The notes under the pieces: generated by a model
Databases searched by the model: none
What the model was told of the DNA's origin: nothing
What the model saw: the letters and a program-made list of their open reading frames with translations, nothing else
From: Semisulcospira habei
Taxonomy: Eukaryota > Mollusca > Gastropoda > Semisulcospiridae
Assembly: GCA_036245525.1 (NCBI GenBank)
Contig: BTPG01000005.1
Span: forward strand, 207,436,682-207,500,681
Length of the DNA: 64,000 bases
Reading direction: 5' to 3'
Shown here: piece by piece, positions 1 to 11,596 of the stretch
How the letters are laid out: every line of letters begins with the position of its first letter
Numbering within the stretch: the stretch's first letter is position 1
Position numbers and translations under genes: made by a program

Positions 1-183
1 AGGTTCTATGTGTTCATCGGCGAAGGAGCTCATGAGGAGTTCAGTACCCACAACAGACTTGCACCTCTGACGCAGATGTATTTTTGGCTTGTGTGCTTTG
101 AACCACTTACTAGAAGCGGCAGGTACGAGAATGAGAAGAAAAAAAAGTACGATGATGAATCGCAAACCTAATTGTAATGGCTT

Positions 184-389
184 TTAACCCATATCATACT
201 GAGGCTAAAAGCTTCAAATTTGTACACTGCCGTATGCAAGCTAGATTATAGTACTCACAGAGAAGGATATAGACCAATGGCTTTAGTTCAAGGGTAGTGC
301 CTAGAGGCGCCAAGCTACTCTGGCACTACCATTGAAATATTTGAGTCAAACATTTCACTCACTGGTGTGTTCCGAATGATAAGGATTAA
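184..389. mobile_element. PalB2 element, one arm shortened
   Basis: TTAACCCATATCATACTGAG at 184 and TCCGAATGATAAGGATTAA at the other end give TTAA termini. The core AGTTCAAGGGTAGTGCC jumps straight to TAGAGGCGCCAAGCTA, so most of the left arm next to the centre is deleted. Confidence 0.75.
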
Positions 390-535
390 ACGCTGAACGA
401 GAAGACCTACACTGAAGTAAGCCCAACGGCAATGGTGACTGGCAAGTCTATAAGTGCAAAGAAATTTCCAACAAAATAAACAAACACGCCACAGTTTATT
501 AAATGAGATACGTACACCACAATTTATTAAATGTT

Positions 536-626
536 CGGATTAGAACTTTTTTTTTTCAAGACGAAAATGTATACTGTGTAAGTTGTACACGTCCTTTCTA
601 AGCGAGTTTCTTTCTTTGCTGCGTAT
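536..626. repeat. PalE relic
   Basis: The right half CCTTTCTAAGCGAGTTTCTT matches the PalE arm; the left half is eroded into a T-run. Confidence 0.4.
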
Positions 627-915
627 ATCTTTCAAATGACATAGAGTGCAGCGTGTCATTCAGCTGTAGGCTACATCATCCACAATCAAATACCAGTATA
701 CTTATAAATCGAGTGCATATTGGTTCATGATCAGTTTGGTCAACTGACAGTAGAAGAAAGTGCACAATCAGTCTTGCTGATCAGTGTTCCTTTCTGTGAG
801 AGTCGTGGAGCAGGAGGTTCAATATAGCGCCAGCAGATGTGAACAACAAATGTAAGAGGCATGTGGGCTTATCAAAGGTAAAATACCAAGACTCGGGCTT
901 ACAACTCTGGCGGCG

Positions 916-964
916 CGTGTGTGTGTGCGTGTGTGTGTGTGCGTGCGAGCGTGCGAGCGTGGGT

Positions 965-1001
<37 letters not shown>

Positions 1002-1018
1002 CGTGCGTGCATGTGTGT
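916..1018 (+). repeat. (GT)n/(GC)n microsatellite
   Basis: GT runs broken by GCGTGCGAGC; no unique sequence. Confidence 0.95.
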
Positions 1019-1107
1019 ACACAAGGTAGTAATTATCTGAGAATCACAAATTATTAACTACATGTTCCTCACTGCGGCCAGGCCGAAAGAAAAAACAACA
1101 CCCAGAT

Positions 1108-1173
1108 CCAAGAGACATAGATCCTCATGAGCCCCCGCAATTGCGGGGGCTCATGAGGATCTATATCTCTTGC
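1108..1173. repeat. PalA hairpin core
   Basis: Near-perfect palindrome with arm AAGAGACATAGATCCTCATG and centre CCCCCGCAATTGCGGGGG. The arms can pair over about 32 bp. PalA cores throughout the window share the arm and differ mainly in the few bases at the centre and in C/T changes. Confidence 0.85.
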
Positions 1174-1939
1174 TGGCCGCATGCATATCCGGCCGTGTGC
1201 CTCTGGGAGACGATTAACAGGGCTGTGGATCTGCAATCGTTTTAAAGAAAACTCCATGTCTAGACTCTGGCAGCCGAGGGATCACGCCCTAGGCTGCAGC
1301 CATTATTGTAACTTTGTTGAGTAATCACTCAGCGTTTGCTTCAGTATTTGACATTTGGCTTTTAGGCGCATTCAGTTTGTATTTTCTAACCGGAATGCGA
1401 TCCAAAAAGTGTCGATAACCGATTTCGTGGCTTTTCGTTCTGCGTCATCAGCCCCAGGCTATCCCACAATCCACCTCCTTTCCGCTTTTATTCACCACTC
1501 ACACCCGAAATTCCTGCCCCCCTCTAAACATTCAACCCCTAACCCTCGCAGGCGCGCCACCCCTCCTCCTCTCTCTCCCCCCCCCCCCTTTTTCCCAATG
1601 TAGTGTTTCGCTCGAAAATGACATTATAAAACCATTTCCTCGTCGGATTGCAGAAATCTTAAATATTGAAAAGGATCGTCCAAAAAGGCATTGCGAAAAT
1701 GTTCTATAAATACGGGAAACGATTTTGTTATTTTAGCACGCTCTTGACTGGCCTTCTTTCATACACTTCTTGATTACACAATCCCGAAAAGGAAAAGGCT
1801 ACTACAGCATTGCACAAGCATGACGTCAAGTTGCGTAAAATGTGGAACGGAACACCTGCGCGGAACCCGGCGCGGCGGCCCGAAAAAGAAATTGTCAGGA
1901 AAAAAAGATCATCGTAGGCTAGGCAGTCAATGGCCGTCT

Positions 1940-2004
1940 GCAAGAGGTATAGATTCTCATGGGCCCCTGCGTTCGCAGAGGCTCATGAGATCTATACCTC
2001 TTGT
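1940..2004. repeat. PalA hairpin core
   Basis: Arms GCAAGAGGTATAGATTCTCA and the inverse are joined by CCCCTGCGTTCGCAG; a few mismatches. Confidence 0.8.
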
Positions 2005-2204
2005 CAAAGAATCTATGAATTTTGCTCCAAGGAATCAGCCTCGTTTATTTCTCATATGGAGGAGGTGTTCAGGGTTTCTGTTCCGCCTGTGACTGGTGCA
2101 CTGCGCGTGCACTCTGAAGCGTTCGGAGCTGCAGACATCTCACGTGCATGCATGCGCAGACTGACAGCACTGCGCATGCCGGCCCGGGCATTGTCCGATG
2201 GGTT

Positions 2205-2582
2205 TCTTCATCTTTTTTTTAAAAGTTTTATTTTGGGTGTTGTAGGCCTACCTTGTGTTTGATTGGCTGAAATTGCAGGTTGACACGTGTCAATCATAGC
2301 GTGCACTTTGTTGCGACATGTAGCATGTTCTCTGCAAAATCCGCTGCCGTCACTTAATTGTTGCCGGCCAAGTCTATTCAAGTTGTTTGTTATTTGTGCA
2401 ACTTTGAAGCTTGTGCAGAAAGCGTATGAACGCTGCAGTGTCACTGTTTCTGTCATTACTCTGTGGTGTCAATACGCCTTGGACATAACAACGAAAAAAA
2501 AACTCAGGCCGCCGATTATAACTAGAATAGCCTGAGTGCAGACTGTAGATAATAGTAATAATAAAAAGACCTGTTGTGGCAC

Positions 2583-2584
<2 letters not shown>
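2205..2584. other. No gene seen
   Basis: Unique-looking AT-balanced sequence; open frames here are short and without motifs. Confidence 0.4.
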
Positions 2585-2627
<43 letters not shown>

Positions 2628-2633
2628 GGCACA

Positions 2634-2664
<31 letters not shown>

Positions 2665-2790
2665 CACCACACACACACACACCACACACACACACACACA
2701 CACCACACACACGCACGCACACACACACAAACACACACACGCACGCACACACACACACGCGCGCGCACAGCCTGGAGAGAGAGAGAGAGA
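2585..2790 (+). repeat. (CT)n-(CA)n-(AG)n compound microsatellite
   Basis: CT, then CA with CACC breaks, then AG; open frames over it are artefacts. Confidence 0.95.
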
Positions 2791-3079
2791 GGCTCGCTTT
2801 AGATACACGAGTACTTGTGTAAACTCAACAATACAAACAAACAAAAAAAAAAATGGCTATTTTCTTTCCTTTCCTGTTGTTCCAACTCCAAGACGACATC
2901 CGTGACGCAAGAGCCCACTGCCTGGGGACATAGGACGCCATTTGCCCGGGGAGACGGGGACTGATGAGCCCGAAGGGGTTTCACAGAAACAACAGCTGGG
3001 ACCGGTTTGAGTTCACTGAATGTCTGGCACCACTGGATTAACTCATTAAAGCCCCGGCGCACTGCAGAACTGAGGATAT

Positions 3080-3185
3080 GGATCGACCATGATAATTCAA
3101 GGGTAGTGTCAGATTAGCTTGGCGCCGGCAGGCGCCAAGCTAATCTGGCACTACCCTTGAATTATCGTGGTCGATGCGTCTCCTG
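3080..3185. mobile_element. PalB core
   Basis: Arms GATCGACCATGATAATTCAA and the inverse with centre TTGGCGCCGGCAGGCGCCAA; about 45 bp can pair with three or four mismatches. Confidence 0.85.
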
Positions 3186-3474
3186 GTACATATCTGTAAA
3201 GTGCACTTTCAAAATTGGAGAAATGTGGCCTTGGGCAGTGAACTCCAGTAAGCAGCACGTCTTCAGGTCGAAGACCAGCTGCAAAAGGTCCTCGTGCAGA
3301 CGGTTGGCCTAGCTGGATTAAGCAGAGTCGCAAAAGTTCCTCAGGCCGCGTCATTCCTGGGACTCCCTTTTAGAAAAGTTCGCACTTGGAAACACACCAG
3401 TCACAGACATAATGAATAAGCCAGACGAAACAGGTCTATCCAGGAACGAAACAGAACAGAGCCTTATCACATAG

Positions 3475-3516
3475 CAAGAGACATAGATTTTCATCAGAAT
3501 TTATGTCTATTGCAGA
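3475..3516. repeat. PalA, internally deleted
   Basis: GCAAGAGACATAGATTTTCA is followed almost at once by TTTATGTCTATTGC; the C/G-rich centre is lost. Confidence 0.6.
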
Positions 3517-3616
3517 TGGAAGGATTTTGGTTTATTGGCGCAAATTATCGAGGCGGACAGACGATCTCCCCTTGAGACATAATCCTGCATGATGCACTGA
3601 GACTTTTGACGCAAGT

Positions 3617-3617
3617 T

Positions 3618-3679
<62 letters not shown>
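3617..3679 (+). repeat. (GT)31 microsatellite
   Basis: Uninterrupted GT run. Confidence 0.95.
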
Positions 3680-3680
<1 letters not shown>

Positions 3681-3960
3681 CTCCTCTCTTTTCTGTGAAT
3701 GGGAGTCTAGAGTTAGAAGCTCGCGTGAACTTACGCAGAAGGAAAGGTGCAGTTCAATTAGGTTAGAAAGTTCAGTCAATGTTGTAAACGTTCGGGCAGA
3801 GCAAGACTGTGTCTTTGATATCACTCACGCGGTGGCGCACACTTAGATGTTCAGCAAAACCAGACGTGTTTTGTCACCAGAAACAAACAGCTCATTTCAT
3901 TTCAGAATTTCAGTACATTACCAAAATAAAATAGAACAGACTAGAACAGGAGTACATTAT

Positions 3961-4267
3961 CATACAATACAATACAATACAATACAATACAATACAATAC
4001 AATACAATGCAATGCAATGCAATACAACGCAACTCAACGCAAAGCAGCAAGGCAACGCAGCGCAGCGCAACACAACACAACACAACACAACACAACACAA
4101 CACAACACAACACAACACTATCAATGCAAATACAGTACATTACAATACAACACAACACAACACGGCAACACAACACAACACAGTTCAATGCAATACAATA
4201 CAATGCAATGCAATACAATGCAATGCAATGCAAAGCAATGCAATACAATACAATACAATACAATACA
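3961..4267 (+). repeat. Pentanucleotide array (AATAC/AACAC/AATGC)
   Basis: Blocks of AATAC, then ACACA, then mixed AATGC/AATAC units in 5-bp register for 300 bp. Variants are grouped, as in stepwise expansion with local homogenisation. Confidence 0.9.
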
Positions 4268-4608
4268 AAATGGCAACGTTCAGTCAGAAATTGCACCCAT
4301 GCACGACAACACAACACATGACATACAATTCAAGATATGTAAAAGGCATGATCAACCGGGATTGCTCAGCGAGTAGTCCCTGCGTTTTTCGATTGGCATC
4401 CTCCCCTCTCCCCCCCCCCCACCTCTTTTTCCCCCTCATCCCCAACCGTCACCGTGTTACAAGAAAGACAGTTTTGTCAAGCAGGTGCGAAAAGTAATGC
4501 AACAGGTAGCAATCATCCACAGCAGTAAAAGACACCTGGCAACCGCCTAGCTAATTGTCAATAAAAGCTAACCCCTCTAATGCAGAGAAAACTGAACAAG
4601 GCCAATCT

Positions 4609-4674
4609 GCAAGAAATATAGATCCTCATGAGCCCCCGCAAATGCGGGGGCTCATGAGGATCTATATTTCTTGC
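4609..4674. repeat. PalA hairpin core
   Basis: Near-perfect palindrome with an A-rich arm variant, GCAAGAAATATAGATCCTCA; centre CCCCGCAAATGCGGGG. Confidence 0.85.
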
Positions 4675-4803
4675 ACACACCATTTTGTATCATACTTTGG
4701 AGTATCGGAAACACGATCTCGTGACCATTGGCAGAGAAGTGGTTAAACCCAACAAGGGGTTGACTTTTAAAGTGCAGCAGTTCCTCAGGCATTTCCTGCC
4801 ATC

Positions 4804-4870
4804 TGCAAGTGTCATAGATCCTCATGAGTCCCCGCGGTCGCTGGGGTTCATGAGAATCTATTTCTCTTGC
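4804..4870. repeat. PalA hairpin core
   Basis: GCAAGTGTCATAGATCCTCA with a matching right arm, several mismatches. It lies only 130 bp from the previous copy. Confidence 0.75.
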
Positions 4871-4913
4871 TGACTGATATTTCAGTGTCTCATTTCCATC
4901 CTCAAAGTCAGTA

Positions 4914-4982
4914 TGTCCATTTTTGAGAAAAGCGCGATTTTCACGGTATAATAACGAAAACCTCGCTTTTTTCAAAAATGGA
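4914..4982. repeat. PalH inverted repeat
   Basis: GTCCATTTTTGAGAAAAGCG pairs with CGCTTTTTTCAAAAATGGAC across a 29-bp loop. A second copy is at 50181-50256. Confidence 0.7.
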
Positions 4983-5455
4983 CGAAGTGGTTTTTGCATG
5001 ACGGTTTTTTTGTTTTGTTTTGTTTCAAGAACGGAGTGACACGTTTAGTACCAAGCGCCATCTGGCGACATTAGGCTGTTAAAAAAAAAAAAAAGCCAGG
5101 TGACAAAAAGACAATAAATCCAAAAAAAAATATTAAAAAAAAAAAAAACCCGCAATTTGGTGACTGCCAAGTTGTTGCTGTTTTATGAATGCTGTTGTTT
5201 TAATTAATGCTAAGCCAAATGCACTTTTCGCAGCATGTGTACTTTTGAACGTTCTTGCAGTGTTAAATCAAACAAAATGATACAGTTTGAAGGCGCCCCC
5301 AAGCACAGCTTCTTTGACCACACTGATCCAGAAGGTTCAGTTTCAATTCTCAACCTTGGGAGGCGTCCTTTGAAGATTAACCCATTTGACCCCAAGGCGG
5401 CATTTTTCGAATTTTGAAGGTGTCACCTGAAAACTATGTACCAGTTGGACCAGAC

Positions 5456-5562
5456 GGATCGACCGCGATAATTCAAGGGTAGTGCCAGATTAGCTTGGCG
5501 CCTTCAGGCGCCAAGCTAATCTGGCAATACCCTTGAATTATCACGGTCGATCTATCTCCTGC
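5456..5562. mobile_element. PalB core
   Basis: Arms GATCGACCGCGATAATTCAA / inverse, centre TTGGCGCCTTCAGGCGCCAA, followed by ATCTCCTGCTGTAGTGCGTC, the usual outer arm. Confidence 0.85.
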
Positions 5563-5769
5563 TGTAGTGCGTCGGGGGCTGATAATCCTTGCCGGCTACT
5601 GACGCTGCCTTTTCCGGCCGCCGGGCGTTATTGTCACTAGCGGTCAAGGGGTTAATTAACGTTGACTTCAGAAGTTAGATCATTTTGATAGTTTGAGGGT
5701 GGTGTCAGCAGCTTTTGCGCCTGGAATAACATTGTTGATTCATATCATGATTCGCCCCGGGAATGAATA

Positions 5770-5969
<200 letters not shown>

Positions 5970-6182
5970 AGTGTGTGACGGGAGGGGGGAGTGAGGGTAA
6001 TTTGCAACCAGTTTTAATTTGCAACCAATTTTAACGCCAACCATATTTCATCCACAGCTTCAGTTCAAGCCGGCGAATCTATTAACACCCGGCGCTACGA
6101 AATGAAACGGCTGCGCCATGAACAGGTAGGCCAGATAGTGTGCATTAGTAGCAAGATACTACACGTGACGTGTGAATGAACT

Positions 6183-6334
6183 ATGCTACATACTCTACAA
6201 TACAGTGGGATGGCCTGGCTATGCTACATACTCTACAATACAGTGGGATGGCCTGGCTATGCTACATACTCTACAATACAGTGGGATGGCCTGGCTATGC
6301 TACATACTCTACAATACAGTGGGATGGCCTGGCT
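6183..6334 (+). repeat. Minisatellite, 4 x 38 bp
   Basis: Four identical copies of a 38-bp unit that starts ATGCTACATACTCTACAATA. Identity of all copies points to a recent expansion. Confidence 0.95.
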
Positions 6335-6441
6335 AGAAAAAAAGAAACACGGTTGTACGGAAGCGGAAGGCAGAGCATTTTGACCAGGGTAAAGTGAACC
6401 TAGTAGGTTCTGCTCAGCAAGAACTTGACACGAACCTTTTT

Positions 6442-6675
6442 CTTAACCCTTATCATTCAGAATCCAGTGTGTGAAATAAGTTTGACTAAAATAGTTTAAG
6501 GGTTGTGCCAGAATAGCTTGGCGCCCCTAGGCGCCAAGCTATTCTGGCACTACCCTTGAACTAAAGTCATTGGTCTATGTCCTTAGTACCTTAAGTACTG
6601 TAATATAGCTTGCATAATTATGTCAGTGTACAAACTTGAATTTGAAGATGTTAGCCTCAGCATGTTATGGGTTAA
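6442..6675. mobile_element. PalB2 element, reverse orientation, TTAA ends
   Basis: Starts TTAACCCTTATCATTCAG and ends CATGTTATGGGTTAA. The centre GGCGCCCCTAGGCGCC lies between arms carrying GTGCCAGAATAGCTTGG. Length 234 bp. Confidence 0.8.
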
Positions 6676-6912
6676 TTGGTAGTTCACTGTGGCCTGGTCA
6701 AAAGGAATACACTGATACTCATCAGGCACGAATCGCTAAAAGGACAACTCAACAAGCTTTAATATCCCCAGAAGATGTAAACTAAATCCTCGCGCACGAT
6801 TCCGGCCCTAAAACGGAATGCGGACAGCAAAAGGCAGCAAAAGTCACTGAAACTCAGTCCGACAAGCCCGGGATGAGTTTTCAAGAATGATGCCCTCAGT
6901 TTATTTATTCTG

Positions 6913-6977
6913 CAAGAGGTATAGAACTTCATAAGCCCCCGCAGCTGCGTGGTCTTTTGAAGTTCTATGCCTTTTGC
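6913..6977. repeat. PalA hairpin core
   Basis: GCAAGAGGTATAGAACTTCA with a diverged right arm (GGTCTTTTGAAGTTCTATGC). Confidence 0.7.
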
Positions 6978-7337
6978 AGACGGGCTCACGTTCGCTGGGG
7001 TACTTCACTGAAAAACGTGTGGACACGTGGCACATACGGATTGGACACAGCTGACGGAATGGAGGCATTACATGTTGAACCGAACTAATTAAGTGGTGTC
7101 TCAAATCTAAGAGATTCGAAGCTTCAAAGACTACATTTCTTTTCAGGAGACAGCACGACCAAGACAGTTCATTAGTGGTGCCAGAATAGCTCGGCACCTT
7201 TTTAAATTGCCGGGGTGTAGTTCTTCTTTGGTCAGTTTGTGCTCAAACTGACAACTTGATACTGCTATGAAACATGCAACCTTTTTTCACTGTTTCAGAA
7301 TTCTGTACTTAAATGTGACGTAATGTCTTTTTCATGT

Positions 7338-7428
7338 TGTCATTAGTTAATTAATTAATTAATTAAACTTAATTTTATTTATTTTATTTTTATTTATTTT
7401 AATTAATTAATTAATTAATTAATGACAA

Positions 7429-7430
<2 letters not shown>
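7338..7430. repeat. AT-only palindrome with TTGTCATTA ends
   Basis: TTGTCATTAGTTAATTAATT pairs with the inverse AATTAATTAATTAATGACAA around a T/A-rich centre. (TA)n and a T run follow. It may be another short inverted-repeat element or a cruciform-prone microsatellite. Confidence 0.6.
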
Positions 7431-7459
<29 letters not shown>

Positions 7460-7776
7460 AGGGAACAAACATTTCCTCCGTTGTTTTGAATTAAAGAGAG
7501 GCCTATACCAAAAAAAAAAAAAAAAAAAGAACTTTTGCGTTCTGAAAATACGATCTGCAGACCTGGCGCCATCTGCAGTCGACATTTACACCACTCCTTT
7601 GTGTACAGCATGTTCGACCATTGATTTGCACTCTGAATGATATTAAGATGGCACGATGGCCTGTGCGGAAACTAGTACGACTAACTCTGCTATGTGTATA
7701 AAAGTCAGACAACTTTCTGAGCGAGCTACTTTCCACTGCCACAGAGACATAGATGCTCATGAGAAACTACACTCAC

Positions 7777-8017
7777 GTTAACCCCTTCATTGGCAGTGGA
7801 CGCGTTTCACCCTAAGGCCCGCATTGCCAAGAGACATTTTGGGAGGTGTCGCCTGCCTAACCACTACCAGTTGCAGGGGATGGCTCGACCATGATAATTC
7901 AAGGGTAGTGCCAGATCAGCTCGGCGCCATCAGGCGCAAAGCTGATCTGGCACTACCCTTGAATTATCATAGTCGATCCATCTCCTAGAGTAAGGTGCAT
8001 TGGGTGAAAATGGGTTA
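7777..8017. mobile_element. PalB element with TTAA ends
   Basis: TTAACCCCTTCATTGGCAGT opens it and GGGTGAAAATGGGTTAA closes it. The core is CTCGACCATGATAATTCAAG / inverse, centre TCGGCGCCATCAGGCGCAAA. Its last TTAA (8014-8017) is also the first TTAA of the next PalA. Confidence 0.75.
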
Positions 8018-8174
8018 AACTGCATATATCCCCGTCAAAAAATCATCGATACAAAGTGGTATTACCAAGAGGTATCGATCCACATGAGCCCTCCCGCAAC
8101 TGCTGTGGCTCATGAGGATCTACACCTCTTGGCGCTGGATGAGGTTCAAATCTTGTTGGCCGTGAAGGGGTTAA
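8014..8174. mobile_element. PalA element with TTAA ends
   Basis: The core at 8065-8132 (CCAAGAGGTATCGATCCACA / inverse) lies between TTAA 8014 and GTGAAGGGGTTAA at 8174. It is a shortened PalA, 161 bp. Confidence 0.7.
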
Positions 8175-8241
8175 TTTTTACGCTTGCTCCTTTTGTTATT
8201 GACTCATTGTGCCCGGGAATGGGGGGTTGGGGAGGGGGGTG

Positions 8242-8243
<2 letters not shown>

Positions 8244-8323
<80 letters not shown>
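8244..8323 (+). repeat. (AG)n microsatellite
   Basis: Directly upstream of a SINE 1 copy. Confidence 0.95.
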
Positions 8324-8326
<3 letters not shown>

Positions 8327-8490
8327 AGCTGGGTGGCTCGGTGGTAGATTGTTCGTCTCTCGGCCGAAAGGTCCCGGGTTCGAATCCAGCTTGGGTCAAA
8401 ATTTGTTCAGACCCTATTTCACCGGCGGTGACCCGTCTTTGACATCACCTTCGTGGTGGACAAAACACGCTAAGCCCTAAACGTTCAACG
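8324..8490 (+). mobile_element. SINE family 1, tRNA-derived head
   Basis: It starts right after an (AG)n tract. An A-box-like TGGCTCGGTGG and a perfect B box GGTTCGAATCC lie 37 bp apart in a cloverleaf-like head. A short body follows with CCGGCGGTGACCCGTCTTTG and CACCTTCGTGGTG. The minus-strand copy at 44421-44583 shares head and body, so this is a family and not a tRNA gene. Confidence 0.7.
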
Positions 8491-8572
8491 TTGTCAGTGT
8501 TTTCATTGCGCCCGAGTTACTAAATACCGACAGTTTGGAGTTATCCTCTGAGGACCGCATTACATTTCAAGA

Positions 8573-8678
8573 GACAGATCGACCATGATAGTTTCGGGGT
8601 GGTGGCAGAATAGCTTGGCGCCTAAAGGCGAAAAGCTTGCCACCACCCTTGAACTATCATGGTCGAACCATATCTTGC
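8573..8678. mobile_element. PalB core, AGTT variant
   Basis: CGACCATGATAGTTTCGGGG with inverse right arm TTGAACTATCATGGTCGAAC; part of the centre is deleted (AAAGCTTGCCACC). Confidence 0.75.
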
Positions 8679-9238
8679 TGTGGTGGGTTGCGGGCAGAAT
8701 GAGTTATGAGCGCCAGGTTGACTTAATGGTCTGTAAAAACGAATAGCAACAATATGTTTTACATGCACGTGTGGGTGTGCGTGACGACATACGTCATCGA
8801 TAGTTAGGTTCATTATCCTCTACACTCTTTCATTTGTGAGCATTAACAGTTTGCACAGCTGTCCACGTGCTGTCATGAAAAAAGAAAATGTGCTTTGACA
8901 ACACAATGGTTGCACGTGCACACAAAGATCTGACCTACATTTCAAGCTACACCCTGACAAAGGACAAACCGTTACGCCTTCACGTCGTGATCTCATAATC
9001 TAGTCCGTGATTTTGGCTTTTGGCCCTTGCGGTTTTGAAGAGGGGGTGGGGATGGGTGATGCGGAGGGAGGGGGTGCTACGACGGGAGGGGGAGGGGGGG
9101 AGGGGAGGGGGTGTTGCCTTTTACGAATTCACGACGACCTATGATATACTTATATTATTTCATTAATCACGAATCCCCCCAAATGGTATTCACATTTTCA
9201 CCCAGTTAACGCCGCAGTGACGCGGTATGGCTCATTAC

Positions 9239-9614
9239 CAGGGGCGGATCCAGATCCAAAATTCTTTAAAATGCTATGTCCCTTTTTGGGTGTTTGGAAA
9301 CATCCCCCCCTCCCCCTCCCCCTCCCACCCCTCCCCCCCCCCCCCCCCCGCTCCGTCCCGTTGTGTGATATTTTGGCGAATGGTGAGAGTCTTAACACGC
9401 ACGCGCCTTCTCTTTACCCCCCCCCCCTCTCCCCTCACTCCCCCCCCCCCCTACCACGACCCCCCACCCCCCCCCCCCACCCCCACGCCCCGCTTTTCGA
9501 TTTGTCGGCCCCATTAAAGCAAGGTCCAGCGCCGGAGAGGCCTTTTGTATGAGGTTGAAGGTCCCCCCCCTCAACCACCACCACGGCCCTCGAGGTAACT
9601 GATCCGCCCCTGCA
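9239..9614 (+). mobile_element. hAT-like GC-rich MITE, copy 1
   Basis: Ends CAGGGGCGGATCCAG and CTGATCCGCCCCTG form 12-bp terminal inverted repeats of the type seen in hAT elements. The inside has long C-runs, TGATATTTTGGCGAATGGTG and GAGAGGCCTTTTGTATGAGG. No clear 8-bp target duplication. Confidence 0.6.
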
Positions 9615-9904
9615 TTCCATGCTAGCAACGGCTCATCGCGTCGAACGCACAGCTCCGCACTGTTGGACCCGAGGACCCCTCGCTCGCGGAAGGTAACCAA
9701 CGTGACCCAGAGTAAATCAATGAAAGAAACGCTGTGCACGTGCAAACCGGAAGTGACCTCAAACCCCCGCACCGTGCGGTACATTTTCCCTCTCATTTCA
9801 GCAGACACTGACCGTTTTTCTTACTTTCGCTGCCGGCCGTGCTTGTGTCCACGCTGAAATGTGCGGAATTTTGGGCCACAGTTCTGAAGAAATAGCCACC
9901 CATC

Positions 9905-9970
9905 TGCAAGAGGCATAGACCTTCATGAGCCCCCGCGTCGCGGGGGCTCATGAAGATCTATGCCTCTTGC
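9905..9970. repeat. PalA hairpin core
   Basis: GCAAGAGGCATAGACCTTCA / inverse with a short centre CCCCCGCGTCGCGGGGG; one mismatch. Confidence 0.85.
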
Positions 9971-10012
9971 TATGCCAATATTTACGGGTCTTCTGGATAT
10001 GAATCTCTTAGC

Positions 10013-10318
10013 AGTCCGAAATAGCTCAGGCGGTTAAGCGTCGGAGCAAGAGAGTGAAGGGAATCGCCGGTTGCTGGGTTCGGCCCCGGTAGCTGGACTC
10101 GCAGTCCAGGGGAAAAAGACGGGCTTGTTCCATAGCATGTCCGTTGAAAGGCCCTGGTAAATCAAAGTGACACAGTTGCAGGGCGCCTGAATCAGTTGAT
10201 CAGTGTTCAGGTCGTACTCCATATGCAATAGATTCCCCTGTCCCCCCAAACCCGCCCGGCAGGGCCGTCTAATATCACTTCGGTGCCGTGGACGTTAAGA
10301 CCCGAACTGACCATGATT
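10013..10318 (+). mobile_element. SINE family 2, full-length
   Basis: The head AGTCCGAAATAGCTCAGGCG has an A box (TAGCTCAGGCGG), a long variable-arm-like insert and a B box eroded to GGGTTCGGCC. The body has GTAGCTGGACTCGCAGTCCA, TCAGTGTTCAGGTCGTACTC and ends near GTGGACGTTAAGACCC. Five copies in this window. Confidence 0.75.
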
Positions 10319-10349
10319 CCAATTTCCGATGAACCGTTAAACCATCTCT

Positions 10350-10412
10350 GCAAGAAACATAGATTGTAATTGCCGCCGCCGTGCGGGGGCTCATGAAAAT
10401 CTATGTCTCTTG
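10350..10412. repeat. PalA, degenerate
   Basis: Left arm GCAAGAAACATAGATTGTAA, right arm GGGGGCTCATGAAAATCTAT intact. Confidence 0.65.
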
Positions 10413-10460
10413 TTAAATCTTCGGTTAGGAGGTTACCGGATTTACATTTCTGATCAGAGG

Positions 10461-10609
10461 CAGGTCAGTTACCTCGGGGGGTGGGGGGGGGTGGGGGGGG
10501 TGGGAGGGGTTCCAACTTTTTGTTTTGACACACAAAAGGCCTCCCCGACGCTAGACCTCTCTTCCAGGGGACAAAAAAAAAAAAAAAATGGAAAAGTGGG
10601 GAGAGGTGG

Positions 10610-10642
<33 letters not shown>

Positions 10643-10840
10643 GGCGCGTGTGTGTTAGGATTCTCACCATTCGCTAAAATATCAAACAACGGGTGGGGGG
10701 GGGGGGGGGGGGGGGCGGGAGGGGGGGAGGGAGGGGGGGGGAGGAGGGGGGAGGGAGAGGGGGTTCAAACGTGGGTGGGGGCGGGGGGGGGGGGGGGGGT
10801 CCTGAAACTTTCTTCCCCACCCCCGACCCGCGATCCGCCA
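10461..10840 (-). mobile_element. hAT-like GC-rich MITE, copy 2 (reverse)
   Basis: The inverse of copy 1: eroded end CAGGTCAGTTACCT, AAAAGGCCTCCCCGACGC, CTCACCATTCGCTAAAATAT, and GATCCGCC at the far end. Poly-G tracts of more than 20 have expanded inside. Confidence 0.55.
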
Positions 10841-11502
10841 ATGCTGATCCTTAACAGTTGTGAGTCTAGTTGCTTCCGGTCGTTTTGACAGGGCTCCAGC
10901 CGAATACTCATACATAAAACTCACCAACCTCCAGTGAGCCTATTCTGTGCTTGTAAGGGCAGCTCTTTTGAGCAGTTTAAGCATGGATGAAATATGGCCC
11001 ACGAATATTAAAAATAATATACTAATAAAAACAAAAAATGAAGAGGTTTGACCAAAAGATACTTTCGCTACTGATAACATCAGCTGTGATTCCCAGCTTC
11101 CTAAACCAATGCCTTTTAGTGTGAAATTAGGACTTCAATCTGAAATGTCAGTTGTGATTGATACTGTCAAATGTCTTCAAAGGATTGTATCTGGACATGT
11201 GGCCATTCCCATCGACTCTTTGTACATCTTCGCTGTTTGAATGTGTCCAGTTCATTTACCTGAGGAATGTAGCCCAAGAGACTGGTCAGTGTAGTGAGTA
11301 GCGGTCACTAGGTCTGTGCTCGTGTACCCACGCTGCAGATCGAAACCGGGGCTATCAGTTGTGAACACTTTGTATCATTCCTCGCCAATTAGCGATAACA
11401 GGCTTGAGTAGCAAGTATTGAAAACACGGACATAATTTTCAGCCCGGCGCGTCCTGGGAGACAAGCAGTGTGGGCGGAAATACTCATGCAAATGGGCCTA
11501 AG

Positions 11503-11507
<5 letters not shown>

Positions 11508-11596
<89 letters not shown>

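Noticed and set aside
2961..2995. Hammerhead ribozyme (CTGATGAG followed by CGAA)
   Set aside because: The GAAA part of the core is not in place after a stem II, and no stem I/III pairing was found.
3847..4497. 216-aa and 135-aa frames over the pentamer array
   Set aside because: Frames are open only because AATAC/AACAC units lack stops in some phases; no domain.
4652..4999. Short proteins with HEPPQLRGLMRIY-type motifs seen in many frames
   Set aside because: The motif is the translation of the PalA palindrome, recurring in unrelated frames; not a gene family.
8328..8400. tRNA genes at 8.3, 10.0, 18.0, 26.8, 42.6 and 45.3 kb
   Set aside because: Heads have A and B boxes, but each is followed by a shared body and simple tail and occurs in several copies, so they are SINEs.
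9392..9808. 138-aa frame with glycine runs
   Set aside because: It spans the poly-C parts of the hAT-like MITE.
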